Assembly (NCBI GenBank): GCA_937868245.1
Contig: CALMMI010000064.1
Coordinates: 1-8,318, forward strand
Length of the DNA stretch: 8,318 nucleotides
Direction: 5' to 3'
Origin: an uncultured Ignavibacteria bacterium
Lineage (GTDB): Bacteria > Bacteroidota > Ignavibacteria > Kapaibacteriales > UBA961
This document shows, piece by piece, positions 1 to 7,392 of this stretch. The notes under the pieces are model-generated. The model ran no database searches and was not told the origin of the DNA. It saw nothing but the letters and a program-made list of their open reading frames with translations. The position numbers were made by a program, and so were the translations under genes. The stretch's first letter is position 1; each line of letters begins with the position of its first letter.

Positions 1-1382
1 CCAACAGGTTCGTTAATTTCAACTTTAAATTTACCTGTTTTACCGGATGCATCTGTTGCACTAAGCTTGGTTACCGTTAAATTTTTACCATTGAAGGTAA
101 CTGTCGGCATACCTTTGTCGAACGGACTTGCGATAAACGTTGCAACTGTTTTTGGAGCTTTATCGAATGAATAAAGCATTTCATCATCCCATGAAACAAC
201 AGGTGGGATATCAGGAACATCCGGTTGTTGTACGCGAATATCGATTTCTATACTACCCTTGTTTTGTTCAAATGTATTGGAACGTCCCGGAGCTAATAGT
301 CTGGCTATATAACCGTAAAGATTCACTTTGCCGCGATCTTCGGGAGTTTTTGCTTTTTCACGTGCAGCATCAATTTCAGTTAGGAATTTTTCAATTTCAA
401 TTTTACCGTCAATCAAATCTTGAGCTGATGGCAATCCTAATGATTCAAGCTGTTGTGTAAGGTCTCTTTTTACGATTTCCAAATCTTTTACCTTCAACTG
501 CACAGTACCAATGTTAACTTTAGCATCTTCGTTCATTTCGCTAAGTTTTTGATCAGCCGAAATTCCTAAGATTCTATTAGTTCTTGAACTGAAACGTAGT
601 TTATACCATCCGGGCTGTGAAGGCGGTTGGAAGTTTACAACGAAAGCTCTTTTATTAAGCTTGCCCCCGCTTCGCTTGGAAACAATGTCTGTACGGTCTC
701 GCGAATACTGAAACACAGTATTTGCTGATATAGCTTCGTTAGGAGCGTAGCGATTTATATCCCCTACCTGAATTTGGGAAGGAACATACACAGGCTCTTT
801 AAAATCCTCCATTTTGGGAAGATCCAATTCAATCCGTCTGGACGCTTGCAAAACCCATTTTTGAGCTTCCGGTCTGTTTGGATCTGAAATTTCATCTCCC
901 ATTTCAGGATTTACATTCACTTTTGTGAATGATTTTTCAGGAGGTGCCGAAGGAACATCAATCTCCCTGCTGGAGTTGTAATACACTTCGTATTGCAATT
1001 CCTGAACATTCGCAAGTTTTTTAAGAGTCTCAATTCGCTCAAGCTTTTCCTTATCCTCTAAGCCTTCCAATTTCGTAGAACCGGCTACATCCGTAACCCC
1101 TACTTCAATTGAATAGGTACGGAAATTTTTGAAATCTTTCTTTACTTCGGACGGTAGCTTATCCGTAAGCACAATTTCATCTTGAGGTCGGGTATTAATA
1201 CCTTCAGTCCCCGCACCTGATTGAAGTTGCGTGAGAATACTTTCCACGATGCGCTGAGACTCACGTTGTTTTTTAATGAGATGCTCTTCCGCTTCATCGC
1301 GTTCAACGATAATAATCAGCAGTTCTAGAATAACTGCAAGATATAACACAAAGTAAACTTTGCCGGCTCCACCTTTTGACAT
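1..1382 (-). CDS. membrane-anchored envelope protein, tentatively GldM-like (C-terminus beyond the window)
   Basis: An uninterrupted minus-strand frame of 460 codons starts at the ATG at 1382-1380 and runs off the left edge. A GGAG ribosome binding site (1394-1391) lies 8 bases before the ATG. A short N-terminus (MSKGGAGK) is followed by one membrane helix at about residues 9-26, with a glutamate (E20) inside it and the charged stretch ERDEAEE just after. The rest is hydrophilic: a helical region, then beta-rich segments. The last part seen (about 385-460) resembles an Ig-like or beta-sandwich domain. A single N-terminal helix with a large periplasmic part matches the plan of GldM/PorM, the type IX secretion motor partner of GldL. 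However, no gldL precedes it as in gldKLMN loci, and I did not recognise a GldM signature motif. The CDS itself is secure; the family assignment is a guess. Confidence 0.85.
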   Translation of the reverse strand, partial: MSKGGAGKVYFVLYLAVILELLIIIVERDEAEEHLIKKQRESQRIVESILTQLQSGAGTEGINTRPQDEIVLTDKLPSEVKKDFKNFRTYSIEVGVTDVAGSTKLEGLEDKEKLERIETLKKLANVQELQYEVYYNSSREIDVPSAPPEKSFTKVNVNPEMGDEISDPNRPEAQKWVLQASRRIELDLPKMEDFKEPVYVPSQIQVGDINRYAPNEAISANTVFQYSRDRTDIVSKRSGGKLNKRAFVVNFQPPSQPGWYKLRFSSRTNRILGISADQKLSEMNEDAKVNIGTVQLKVKDLEIVKRDLTQQLESLGLPSAQDLIDGKIEIEKFLTEIDAAREKAKTPEDRGKVNLYGYIARLLAPGRSNTFEQNKGSIEIDIRVQQPDVPDIPPVVSWDDEMLYSFDKAPKTVATFIASPFDKGMPTVTFNGKNLTVTKLSATDASGKTGKFKVEINEPV

Positions 1383-1542
1383 GGACGTAACTCCGAAGAG
1401 AAAAGAAACAATTTAATTTATTAGGTAAACTCAAAACGCCCCCCATTTTGGCGGAATTCAATGAGTTATTGATGTTTGCATTTTCAAACGTTGGCTGTGG
1501 TATTTATTTTAGGGTTGTACTATTACAAAAACCCTAGGTGTG

Positions 1543-1564
1543 AAGCTCAGTCCGTACTGAGCTT
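1543..1564. repeat. perfect 8-bp inverted repeat, 6-nt loop
   Basis: AAGCTCAG (1543-1550) and CTGAGCTT (1557-1564) are exact reverse complements around the loop TCCGTA. The element directly abuts the T-tract of the minus-strand terminator at 1565-1602. It has no T-tract of its own, so it is not a classic terminator. It could shield the 3' end of the transcript or be a protein-binding palindrome. Confidence 0.6.
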
Positions 1565-1602
1565 AAAAATGGGATTCTTATTGTTATTGAACAAGAACCC
1601 CA
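1565..1602 (-). terminator. Rho-independent terminator of the small Cys-rich gene
   Basis: Read on the minus strand, a 13-bp stem (1602-1590 with 1582-1570, two G-U wobbles, 7-nt loop CAATAAC) is followed directly by TTTTT (1569-1565). The wobbles become mismatches on the plus strand, so the hairpin folds well only as minus-strand RNA. It starts 14 bases after the stop codon of the gene ending at 1616, so it should end that transcript before the GldM-like gene. Confidence 0.75.
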
Positions 1603-1615
1603 TACTGATATCGAA

Positions 1616-1861
1616 TTATTGCTTTGGCGTCGGAGAATCTTTTTTAGTAGTAGTTTCTGCTTTAGACATTGTTTTGTCTTTTTTGCAGCAACCCTCTTTT
1701 TTAGCCATTGCGCCTTTTTTGCAACAATCTGCACCATCGGTTTTAGCCGCTTCTGTTTTGCAGGCGGTTTTATCTTTGCAAGCAGCGGTACTGACAAGCG
1801 TAGGGGCGAAAATCAAGCCCAAGCATAGTGCCGCAGCAGCAAATTTCTGTGCTATTTTCAT
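1616..1861 (-). CDS. small secreted Cys/Lys-rich protein (81 aa), possible metal binder
   Basis: The start is the ATG at 1861-1859, chosen over an upstream in-frame ATG (1945) because AGAAGGAG (1875-1868) lies 6 bases before it and the protein then opens with a clean signal peptide. Residues 1-27 (MKIAQKFAAAALCLGLIF...) have a basic start, a hydrophobic core and a VSTAA cleavage region. The mature part holds six cysteines, C28, C34, C46, C47, C58 and C59, in the pattern CxxxxxC ... DCCKKG ... EGCCKKD, and is rich in lysine and threonine with a polar tail. The paired CCKK motifs suggest binding of a soft metal or paired disulfides in the periplasm; this is inference. A lipoprotein is possible because C28 follows TAA, but the canonical leucine at -3 is missing. 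I do not recognise a named family. It is a single-gene transcript with its own terminator. Confidence 0.75.
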   Translation of the reverse strand: MKIAQKFAAAALCLGLIFAPTLVSTAACKDKTACKTEAAKTDGADCCKKGAMAKKEGCCKKDKTMSKAETTTKKDSPTPKQ

Positions 1862-1937
1862 CAAAAACTCCTTCTGTATATTGAAAAAAAGTGGGATTAT
1901 TTTATCAAGGCGATGCAATATATTGTAAATCAAACTT

Positions 1938-1979
1938 TTGGGCAAACAAAAAATTCAAATTACTCTGGAAATTGCCCAA
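1938..1979. repeat. 8-bp inverted repeat in the divergent intergenic region
   Basis: TTGGGCAA (1938-1945) and TTGCCCAA (1972-1979) are exact reverse complements separated by 26 bases. Flanking CAAAC (1931-1935) and GTTTTG (1982-1987) nearly extend the symmetry. It lies between the divergent Cys-rich gene and the MqnA-like gene, about 100 bases upstream of the latter's predicted promoter. It may be an operator or a hairpin; no regulator is identifiable. Confidence 0.4.
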
Positions 1980-2077
1980 TTGTTTTGATACCGCTCCCCA
2001 ATTATCGGTACTTTTCATAGACAACTCTTGCTGATAAACCTTACATCATTTCTTTTTCAAAGTCGGATGTTTTATTG

Positions 2078-2085
2078 TATTTTTG
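2078..2085 (+). promoter_or_regulatory. Bacteroidota-type -7 element for the MqnA-like gene
   Basis: TATTTTTG matches TAnnTTTG exactly. No convincing TTTG -33 element is visible upstream. Transcription would begin near 2090, downstream of the in-frame ATGs at 2028 and 2067, which supports the start at 2145. Confidence 0.45.
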
Positions 2086-2144
2086 TAGTGCAAATACTTA
2101 CAATTACTAACTCAAACGACCTAAATACACATCAATACAAAATA

Positions 2145-2948
2145 ATGTCTTCTATAAAAATCGCTATTCCCGACAATCAATTTTATCTTCCAATTCTGAA
2201 AAATTGCGACTCTGTTGCTTCACAAAATAATTTTTCAATTATTCGTACCTCCGAACAACAATGTGCCGAACTTTTATTAACCAATCGTGTTGACATTGCT
2301 CTGATATCACCTCTGGCGTATGGTGAAGCTGTCGGACAGGTTGATTATCGGATTATTCCTGCATCGGCTGTCAGTGCCGAGGGATTCACAGGAATTGCCT
2401 CGGTATATTTTAGCCCGTTTTTGCAAACCATAGAAACAATTGCGGTACCCAATCCTGACGATTTCATAACTCTTGCCGGACGTTTAGTACTTATAGAGAA
2501 ATTTGATATTCATACTACAATAGTACCGGCAACAGGTACACTCGACGAACTTTTAGCAAAAGCAGATGCAGCCATTGTTTGGAACAATCCAACTCTTCCA
2601 CCGTCTTCTTTGGATATTACCGAAGAATGGATGGATGCTTTCGAGAATCCCTTGCCTATTGCTCTTTGGGTGTGCCGCCCGGAAGAGTTACCGGATAACA
2701 TAACCGACATAATCAATTCATTTGCTGCAGACAACCTGCCTGCTACTCAAATTATACACGACCATGATTGTGATTCGCCCGAATCACATGAAAACGCTTT
2801 TGGAGAGTTTCGCGAAGGCGCGATGTTCTGGAAATGGTCCGACAAAACAGAAGAATGGCTTGACCAAACCCTGGACGCACTTTTTTATCATTCTTTTATT
2901 CCTGCAATTCCGAATGTAAAGGTTTTTGGGCGTGATGCTGTTGAGTGA
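2145..2948 (+). CDS. mqnA: MqnA/MqnD-family protein, probable divergent chorismate dehydratase (futalosine menaquinone pathway)
   Basis: This 267-residue protein has the length usual for MqnA, which converts chorismate to 3-enolpyruvoyl-benzoate in the cytoplasm as the first step of the futalosine route to menaquinone. The fold is that of a two-lobe periplasmic binding protein. Family-like stretches are RVDIALISPLAYGE (48-61), the AVSAEG...SVYFS segment (75-90), and DITEEWMD (157-164) followed by PLPIALWVCR, which matches the typical EEW...ALWVAR block of MqnA. It is divergent: the usual I-G-D segment in the second lobe reads AAIVWNNPTL, and the N-terminal YLN-like motif is not clear. A related protein with another ligand is therefore possible. 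The start at 2145 follows the predicted promoter and gives a protein that begins directly with the first beta strand (SSIKIAIPD). No Shine-Dalgarno is visible, which is common in Bacteroidota. It is monocistronic and converges on murB. Confidence 0.65.
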   Translation: MSSIKIAIPDNQFYLPILKNCDSVASQNNFSIIRTSEQQCAELLLTNRVDIALISPLAYGEAVGQVDYRIIPASAVSAEGFTGIASVYFSPFLQTIETIAVPNPDDFITLAGRLVLIEKFDIHTTIVPATGTLDELLAKADAAIVWNNPTLPPSSLDITEEWMDAFENPLPIALWVCRPEELPDNITDIINSFAADNLPATQIIHDHDCDSPESHENAFGEFREGAMFWKWSDKTEEWLDQTLDALFYHSFIPAIPNVKVFGRDAVE

Positions 2949-3038
2949 TGTGTAATTTAAGAAAGTAGATATTAATACTATTTTGGGTTTTGTCAGTGTA
3001 AATGATAACTCTTTTTTAAGGCGTAAGAACAACTGTCC

Positions 3039-3143
3039 TGTCATGCTGAACTTGATTCAGCATCTCCGTTAGAACGGCGAAATAGTACGTTTGAATATAC
3101 GACCTGGTAGCCACGAAAATCCTGAATCGAGTTCAGGATGACA
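3039..3143. repeat. palindromic repeat element (paired 25-nt arms), MITE/REP-like
   Basis: Two 25-base arms (3039-3063 and 3119-3143) form an imperfect inverted repeat around a 55-base centre. Each arm is also its own small hairpin: GCTGAA/TTCAGC in the left arm and CCTGAA/TTCAGG in the right. The base that differs between the arms is changed on both sides, so each hairpin is preserved. TGTCAT-CTGAA...TTCAG-AT arms of this type recur in intergenic DNA of many bacteria, which is recalled knowledge and was not searched here. The element sits between two convergent genes (MqnA-like and murB), with no transposase and no T-tract. Confidence 0.7.
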
Positions 3144-3225
3144 TGCGTGAATATTTTAGCTTATGACATTGCATTATTTTGCTTAAGGTGTGGCGCTCGT
3201 TGTGAACTCGTCAATTACCTGCCAA

Positions 3226-4236
3226 TCAAATCACATTCACTTCCGGCTCTATCACAACCCCGAATTTCGTTCGAACGGAATCTTGTATTTCACGTGCTAA
3301 TGAAATAATCTCGCCTCCTGTAGCCCCTCCGTAATTTACCAATACTAATGCCTGACGCGGATATACACCTGCATCCCCTTTGCGTACTCCCTTCCAACCA
3401 CATTGTTCGATAAGCCATGCCGCAGGAATCTTAACCATTCCGTCGGGATGGGGATAGCTTGGCATTCCATGATAGGTTGAGTGTAATGTTTTATAGTCAC
3501 TACTTGCAATCACAGGATTTTTGAAAAAACTTCCTGCATTTCCAATTTCATCCGGATTGGGAAGTTTTCGGGTGCGAATTGCGCAGACAGACTTGAACAC
3601 ATCTTGAATGCTTGCAGTATCAATAAGCGAATCAAGTTCGAACCTGAGATCTGCGTAATTTGTATGAAGTGCCTTCGGGTTTTTACGCAGCCTTAGCATT
3701 ACCGACGTAATTATATATTGCCCCTTCGCTCTTTTTTTGAAAATGCTGTCCCGATACCCGAATTCACATTCATCCTTATGAAATGCCCTTGTGTGCAGTT
3801 TCACTGTATCAAAAGCCTCCAGTGATTCAAAAACATCCTTAATTTCAACGCCATACGCTCCAATATTCTGAATCGGTGCTGCGCCTATCGTACCCGGGAT
3901 TAGTGCAAGGTTTTCAATACCTGCATAATTGTTGTTTATGCACCATTCTACAGTTTTGTGCCAGTTCTCCCCTGCCCCTATTTTCAATAGAATTGTATCG
4001 TCGGTTTCCTCGATAATTTCTTTCCCTTTGATGGAAATTTTGAGTACGATTCCCCCCCAATCCTTTGTAAAGAGCAGATTGCTTCCACCACCCAAAATCA
4101 GGAGTTCATCTCTGTTTGTTCCTTCAAGTAGTTCCGGCAGTTGATGCAGTGAAGTTATATCCACAAAATATCGTGTAGATGCTTCAATACCAAAAGTGTT
4201 AAACTCTTTCAAGGAACTGTTTTCGTGGATTATCAT
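3226..4236 (-). CDS. murB: UDP-N-acetylenolpyruvoylglucosamine reductase MurB (type I)
   Basis: MurB is the FAD enzyme that reduces UDP-GlcNAc-enolpyruvate to UDP-MurNAc with NADPH, an early cytoplasmic step of peptidoglycan synthesis. The 336-residue length is normal and the protein looks intact. FAD-binding motifs are LGGGSNLL (48-55) and PGTIGAAPIQNIGAYGVE (114-131). The loop GYRDSIF (160-166), with the substrate-site YR pair, marks the E. coli-like type I form. NAGSFFKNP (233-241) carries the catalytic serine S236, and IEPEV (329-333) carries the C-terminal catalytic glutamate. Its ATG lies 39 bases after the stop of the DUF2723 gene on the same strand, so the two are probably co-transcribed. 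There is no strong Shine-Dalgarno (TTGAGAAAAC precedes the ATG) and no obvious separate promoter or T-tract terminator. Confidence 0.97.
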   Translation of the reverse strand: MIIHENSSLKEFNTFGIEASTRYFVDITSLHQLPELLEGTNRDELLILGGGSNLLFTKDWGGIVLKISIKGKEIIEETDDTILLKIGAGENWHKTVEWCINNNYAGIENLALIPGTIGAAPIQNIGAYGVEIKDVFESLEAFDTVKLHTRAFHKDECEFGYRDSIFKKRAKGQYIITSVMLRLRKNPKALHTNYADLRFELDSLIDTASIQDVFKSVCAIRTRKLPNPDEIGNAGSFFKNPVIASSDYKTLHSTYHGMPSYPHPDGMVKIPAAWLIEQCGWKGVRKGDAGVYPRQALVLVNYGGATGGEIISLAREIQDSVRTKFGVVIEPEVNVI

Positions 4237-4275
4237 GTTTTCTCAATTAATTATAGAAACCATTAAGCAGGCTTT

Positions 4276-6192
4276 TTACTGGGTAAATTGATTTTTAGGG
4301 TCTATAATGCGAGCCAGATCCAATGCTTTTTGTCCGATGTCCGGTTGCCCTTGGGAATTTGCGTACCGCCCTAAATTTATCATACTCACACCTGCCATTT
4401 TACGGATTCCATCGTCTAAATGTCCGGTGCGACCTTTAGTAGAAGAGACAAATTTATCGCAGTTAATTTTATTGAGTGAAATTAAATGCACAGACGGCTG
4501 ACTTCCATTTGGATTTTTTTTGTACAAACGAAATGCAAATCCTTCGGGAACTTTTTCGTACTCTTTGGCAACTTCAGGCTCATTCTGAAGAATATCTAAT
4601 GTTAGATAAATTGGATGCGTGTCGAAGTTTTTAGAAATATAGGCGTTGAGCAACGCAACATATTTCCGTTGAATCCTTTGTACATTTTCTTGCGACAGCA
4701 TAAAAACATCGTTGTGCTGCTCAAATTCTTCCAAGTCCTTCATATAATCATCCATTTCGGGTTTGCACGATGCTAGTACAGGATACCAACGCATTGCTTG
4801 GGGTGGATACCATGTTCGGCGAAGCAACTCCTTTTCGACCAGAATAATATCAGGACGGTAATTTTCCACTCTTTGTTTATACCAAAAAGCCGAGCACCAG
4901 TAATCCCATTGGGATGAAATAATTACAGGATTCGGAGCAAGGTTATCCACCATTATCCGTGTATATTCAGCCACCTGATAATCATTTGCATGATTATTTT
5001 CCTTTAGGTTCATTCCAAAAGCCAATAATGGAAGAAGAACAAATGTAGGAAGTGCAACAGGATATTTCTCGGCAATGGCTAAAAGTCCGATAGCTGTAAT
5101 TAACAGAAGTCCGATGAAAGCGAGTAAAAAGTACGTATCAATATCATGAATACTATAATTGACCGCATAAAACACACAGCCGATTATTAATAAAATCAAA
5201 AATACCATCATGGATTTGGAACGTTTCCAACCTGCAACCATCCCTATAAGAAAAGGTACAATACCGAGCATCCCAAGTTCAAAAGGGATAAGTTTCATAA
5301 ACAATTTAAAATTTGTACCGATTCCTTCCCCGGTGAACATCCATACTTGAAATTGTTTCCCTGTAGCATGATACGAGAACTTATCCCAACTGCGATGAAC
5401 CGCTCCCCAGTTAAATTCCGGTAAGGCTGCGCTTCTGAGCGGTAGATACAACCACACACTTAATCCTAAAAGAAACGGGATAGCAAGTAATCCGATTGTT
5501 TTCCATCGTTCTGCACTAAAATTCAATTTTTCATTTGGTCGTTTGAAAAACAGGAATAACATTGCAGGAGCCATCAGAACCGTTGTACCGTGGTTTGCAA
5601 AACCCAACCCGAGAACAAGCCCCCACAGCATTAATATCTTACGGTCACCGGAAACCATTGCCCGCAGAAACAGCCAGATTGATGCCGTAAAAATAACAAG
5701 CTGTAGAGAATACACCTCAATTGCAACTGCTTGCGCCCAAACGGTATCAGCAAACCCATACAGCAATGCCACAATAGCAGCGATCAAGGTAATGGAATTA
5801 TCCGGGAGAGTAACCTGTGTAATGGCTTGAGATTGGGTTTGTTTACCCTTCTTTGCATGTTTTACTTTAGAAACTGTAGTTTTAGGTTTGATGTTCTGCA
5901 AGAGAAATTCAACAAGATAGAAAAACAGCATTGCTGAGACGGCTGTGCAGAATCCTGCAAAATAGTTAAGTTTTAATATCGGTGAAACCGTAAGCGGGAG
6001 CATTGTCCATAAATGCCCTATTAGTGTAAAGAGCGGATACCCCGTCGGATGAGCTACACCAAGTGTGGTACACACTGCTGCAAGTTCCCCGCTGTCGGTA
6101 AACCCCACATCAGGATTTGCAGTAAGGATATAGACCGCAAGAGTGATCAGCATCACGAGCCATCCTGCCAAACGAGTAGATAACCATTTCAT
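4276..6192 (-). CDS. DUF2723 (TMEM260-like) multi-pass membrane protein, probable GT-C glycosyltransferase
   Basis: This 638-residue protein has about ten hydrophobic membrane segments within residues 8-395, followed by a soluble C-terminal region. The N-terminal block FTDSGELAAVCTTLGVAHPTG (31-51) is the hallmark of DUF2723; D33 and E36 in the first extracytoplasmic loop are the acidic pair expected at a GT-C active site. The human relative TMEM260 is a protein O-mannosyltransferase, so transfer of a lipid-linked sugar to envelope proteins is a reasonable inference; the bacterial substrate is not known from sequence. A basic, glutamine-rich loop near residues 103-123 separates early helices. 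The C-terminal end (about 585-638) looks helical, perhaps one or two TPR-like repeats. AAAGGG lies 5 bases before the ATG. It is the first gene of a likely operon with murB and is divergent from the dehydrogenase gene. Confidence 0.85.
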   Translation of the reverse strand: MKWLSTRLAGWLVMLITLAVYILTANPDVGFTDSGELAAVCTTLGVAHPTGYPLFTLIGHLWTMLPLTVSPILKLNYFAGFCTAVSAMLFFYLVEFLLQNIKPKTTVSKVKHAKKGKQTQSQAITQVTLPDNSITLIAAIVALLYGFADTVWAQAVAIEVYSLQLVIFTASIWLFLRAMVSGDRKILMLWGLVLGLGFANHGTTVLMAPAMLFLFFKRPNEKLNFSAERWKTIGLLAIPFLLGLSVWLYLPLRSAALPEFNWGAVHRSWDKFSYHATGKQFQVWMFTGEGIGTNFKLFMKLIPFELGMLGIVPFLIGMVAGWKRSKSMMVFLILLIIGCVFYAVNYSIHDIDTYFLLAFIGLLLITAIGLLAIAEKYPVALPTFVLLPLLAFGMNLKENNHANDYQVAEYTRIMVDNLAPNPVIISSQWDYWCSAFWYKQRVENYRPDIILVEKELLRRTWYPPQAMRWYPVLASCKPEMDDYMKDLEEFEQHNDVFMLSQENVQRIQRKYVALLNAYISKNFDTHPIYLTLDILQNEPEVAKEYEKVPEGFAFRLYKKNPNGSQPSVHLISLNKINCDKFVSSTKGRTGHLDDGIRKMAGVSMINLGRYANSQGQPDIGQKALDLARIIDPKNQFTQ

Positions 6193-6200
6193 AATTGCCC

Positions 6201-6235
6201 TTTGATTTATGGTAAGAAAACTTATGGTATTTTTG
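6201..6235 (+). promoter_or_regulatory. Bacteroidota-type promoter of the dehydrogenase gene
   Basis: TTTG (6201-6204) and TATTTTTG (6228-6235, exact TAnnTTTG) are separated by 23 bases, at the long end of the usual spacing. Transcription would begin near 6240. This places the in-frame ATG at 6202 outside the transcript and favours the start at 6298. Confidence 0.55.
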
Positions 6236-6297
6236 CTTTAATTAACAAAGTGCAACTTACCATTTCTCTCCAAAACACGAAAGGACGATTTTTAAGA

Positions 6298-7332
6298 ATG
6301 AAAGCTCTTGTACTTCATAAACCGAATGCTCCTAAAGAAGTATTACCGACTCTCAAACCTTCTTCTTTACTAACGTTGGAAGAGATTGAGCGACCAAGTC
6401 CAAAACCTGACGAAGTACTGATTCGCGTTCATGCAGCAGCATTGAATCGCCGTGATGTATGGATTTGTGCGGGTAAATATTCAAAAATCCAATATCCCGC
6501 CGTGCTTGGGTCGGATGGATGTGGAATAGTTGTGGAAGTGGGTTCACCAGATCATTCTCATTGGATTGGTAAGGAAGTAGTGTTTAATCCTTCGATAAAT
6601 TGGGGTGATAATCCCAAAGCGCAAGGGAGAGACTATCAAATACTCGGAATGCCGTCTCAAGGCACGCTTGCCGAGTATATTACACTACGTGTTCATAATA
6701 TAGCCTTAACTCCTACTCACCTCACTCATGAGCAGGCAGCTGCCTTCCCTCTTGCATTTCTTACAGCATACCGGGCGGTTATAACACAGGCGAATGTTTT
6801 AGCCGGTGACACAGTTTTAATTACCGGAATTGGCGGCGGGGTAGCTCTTGCATGTTTCCAAATTACACAGGCAATCGGAGCGCATGTGTATGTTACCACT
6901 GGAAGTGACGACAAACTCCTTAGAGCAGCAGAACTCGGAGCAAAAGGCGGCGCAAACTACCACACAAGCGATTGGGACAGCATACTGCAATTTGCAAGCG
7001 GCGGCTTCGATACCATTATAGACAGCGCAGGCGGAAGTGATTTCAATAAACTGATGGGAATTGCAAAACCGGGTGGGACAATTGTTTCCTATGGTGCAAC
7101 GATGGGGACAGTTCCCGAATTCAATCTGCACAGGCTGTTTTGGAAACAGTTAAGGATCATAGGGGCTACAATGGGAACGGATGAGGATTTTACAAAAATG
7201 ATTGAATTTGTGGAACTACATAAGATAATTCCTGTTATTGATTCCGTCTTTTCATTTGAGGAAGCTGGGGCTGCGTTTGATAAGATGAATGAGTCGGGAC
7301 AGTTTGGAAAAATTGTGGTGAAGATTGGGTAG
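6298..7332 (+). CDS. zinc-less medium-chain dehydrogenase/reductase (quinone-oxidoreductase-like)
   Basis: The protein of 344 residues has the MDR two-domain layout: a GroES-like N-terminal domain (about 1-130) and a Rossmann NAD(P) domain (about 165-300). Family marks are AAALNRRDVWICAGKY (46-61), the PAVLGSDGCGIVVEVG segment (67-82), GTLAEY (122-127), AAAFPLAFLTAYRAV (147-161) and the nucleotide loop VLITGIGGGVA (173-183), with TTGSD (200-204) at the end of the second Rossmann strand. The catalytic zinc cysteine is replaced by N50 and the GHE motif by GSDG. The structural zinc region (about 97-117, NPSINWGDNPKAQGRDYQ) has no cysteine cluster. It should therefore be a metal-independent NAD(P)H reductase of quinones or enones; the substrate cannot be read from sequence. 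The ATG at 6298 is chosen because the promoter is at 6201-6235, AAAGGA lies at 6280-6285, and MKALVLHKP is a typical MDR opening. It is divergent from the DUF2723 gene. Confidence 0.85.
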   Translation: MKALVLHKPNAPKEVLPTLKPSSLLTLEEIERPSPKPDEVLIRVHAAALNRRDVWICAGKYSKIQYPAVLGSDGCGIVVEVGSPDHSHWIGKEVVFNPSINWGDNPKAQGRDYQILGMPSQGTLAEYITLRVHNIALTPTHLTHEQAAAFPLAFLTAYRAVITQANVLAGDTVLITGIGGGVALACFQITQAIGAHVYVTTGSDDKLLRAAELGAKGGANYHTSDWDSILQFASGGFDTIIDSAGGSDFNKLMGIAKPGGTIVSYGATMGTVPEFNLHRLFWKQLRIIGATMGTDEDFTKMIEFVELHKIIPVIDSVFSFEEAGAAFDKMNESGQFGKIVVKIG

Positions 7333-7346
7333 TATTAAGAATTTAA

Positions 7347-7383
7347 CGCAAAAGGCGCGAAGGGTCGCAAAAGGAACGCAAAG
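7347..7383 (+). repeat. short degenerate direct repeat (CGCAAAAGG type)
   Basis: Four adjacent copies of a roughly 9-base motif: CGCAAAAGG (7347-7355), CGCGAAGGG (7356-7364), CGCAAAAGG (7366-7374) and CGCAAAG (7377-7383). It lies between the dehydrogenase stop and the headless di-iron gene, exactly where that gene's start should be. Similar CGCAAAG-rich intergenic repeats occur in other bacterial genomes; this is recalled, not searched. Confidence 0.6.
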
Positions 7384-7392
7384 AACTTTTTT

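Noticed and set aside
140..460. Plus-strand frame of 106 codons
   Set aside because: It lies antisense to the well-supported minus-strand envelope protein, with a composition typical of a shadow frame.
1437..1453. Terminator CGCC/GGCG on the minus strand
   Set aside because: Only a 4-bp stem with a 9-base loop and a short TTTT. It is too weak to list as a terminator and is kept only as a possible attenuator in the findings.
1476..1928. Plus-strand frame of 150 codons
   Set aside because: It is antisense to the signal-peptide protein at 1616-1861 and crosses the terminator hairpins, so it is a shadow.
6202..6297. Longer N-terminus of the dehydrogenase from the ATG at 6202
   Set aside because: The predicted promoter lies within this stretch, so it would not be transcribed, and the MDR family normally begins at the MKALVLHKP position.
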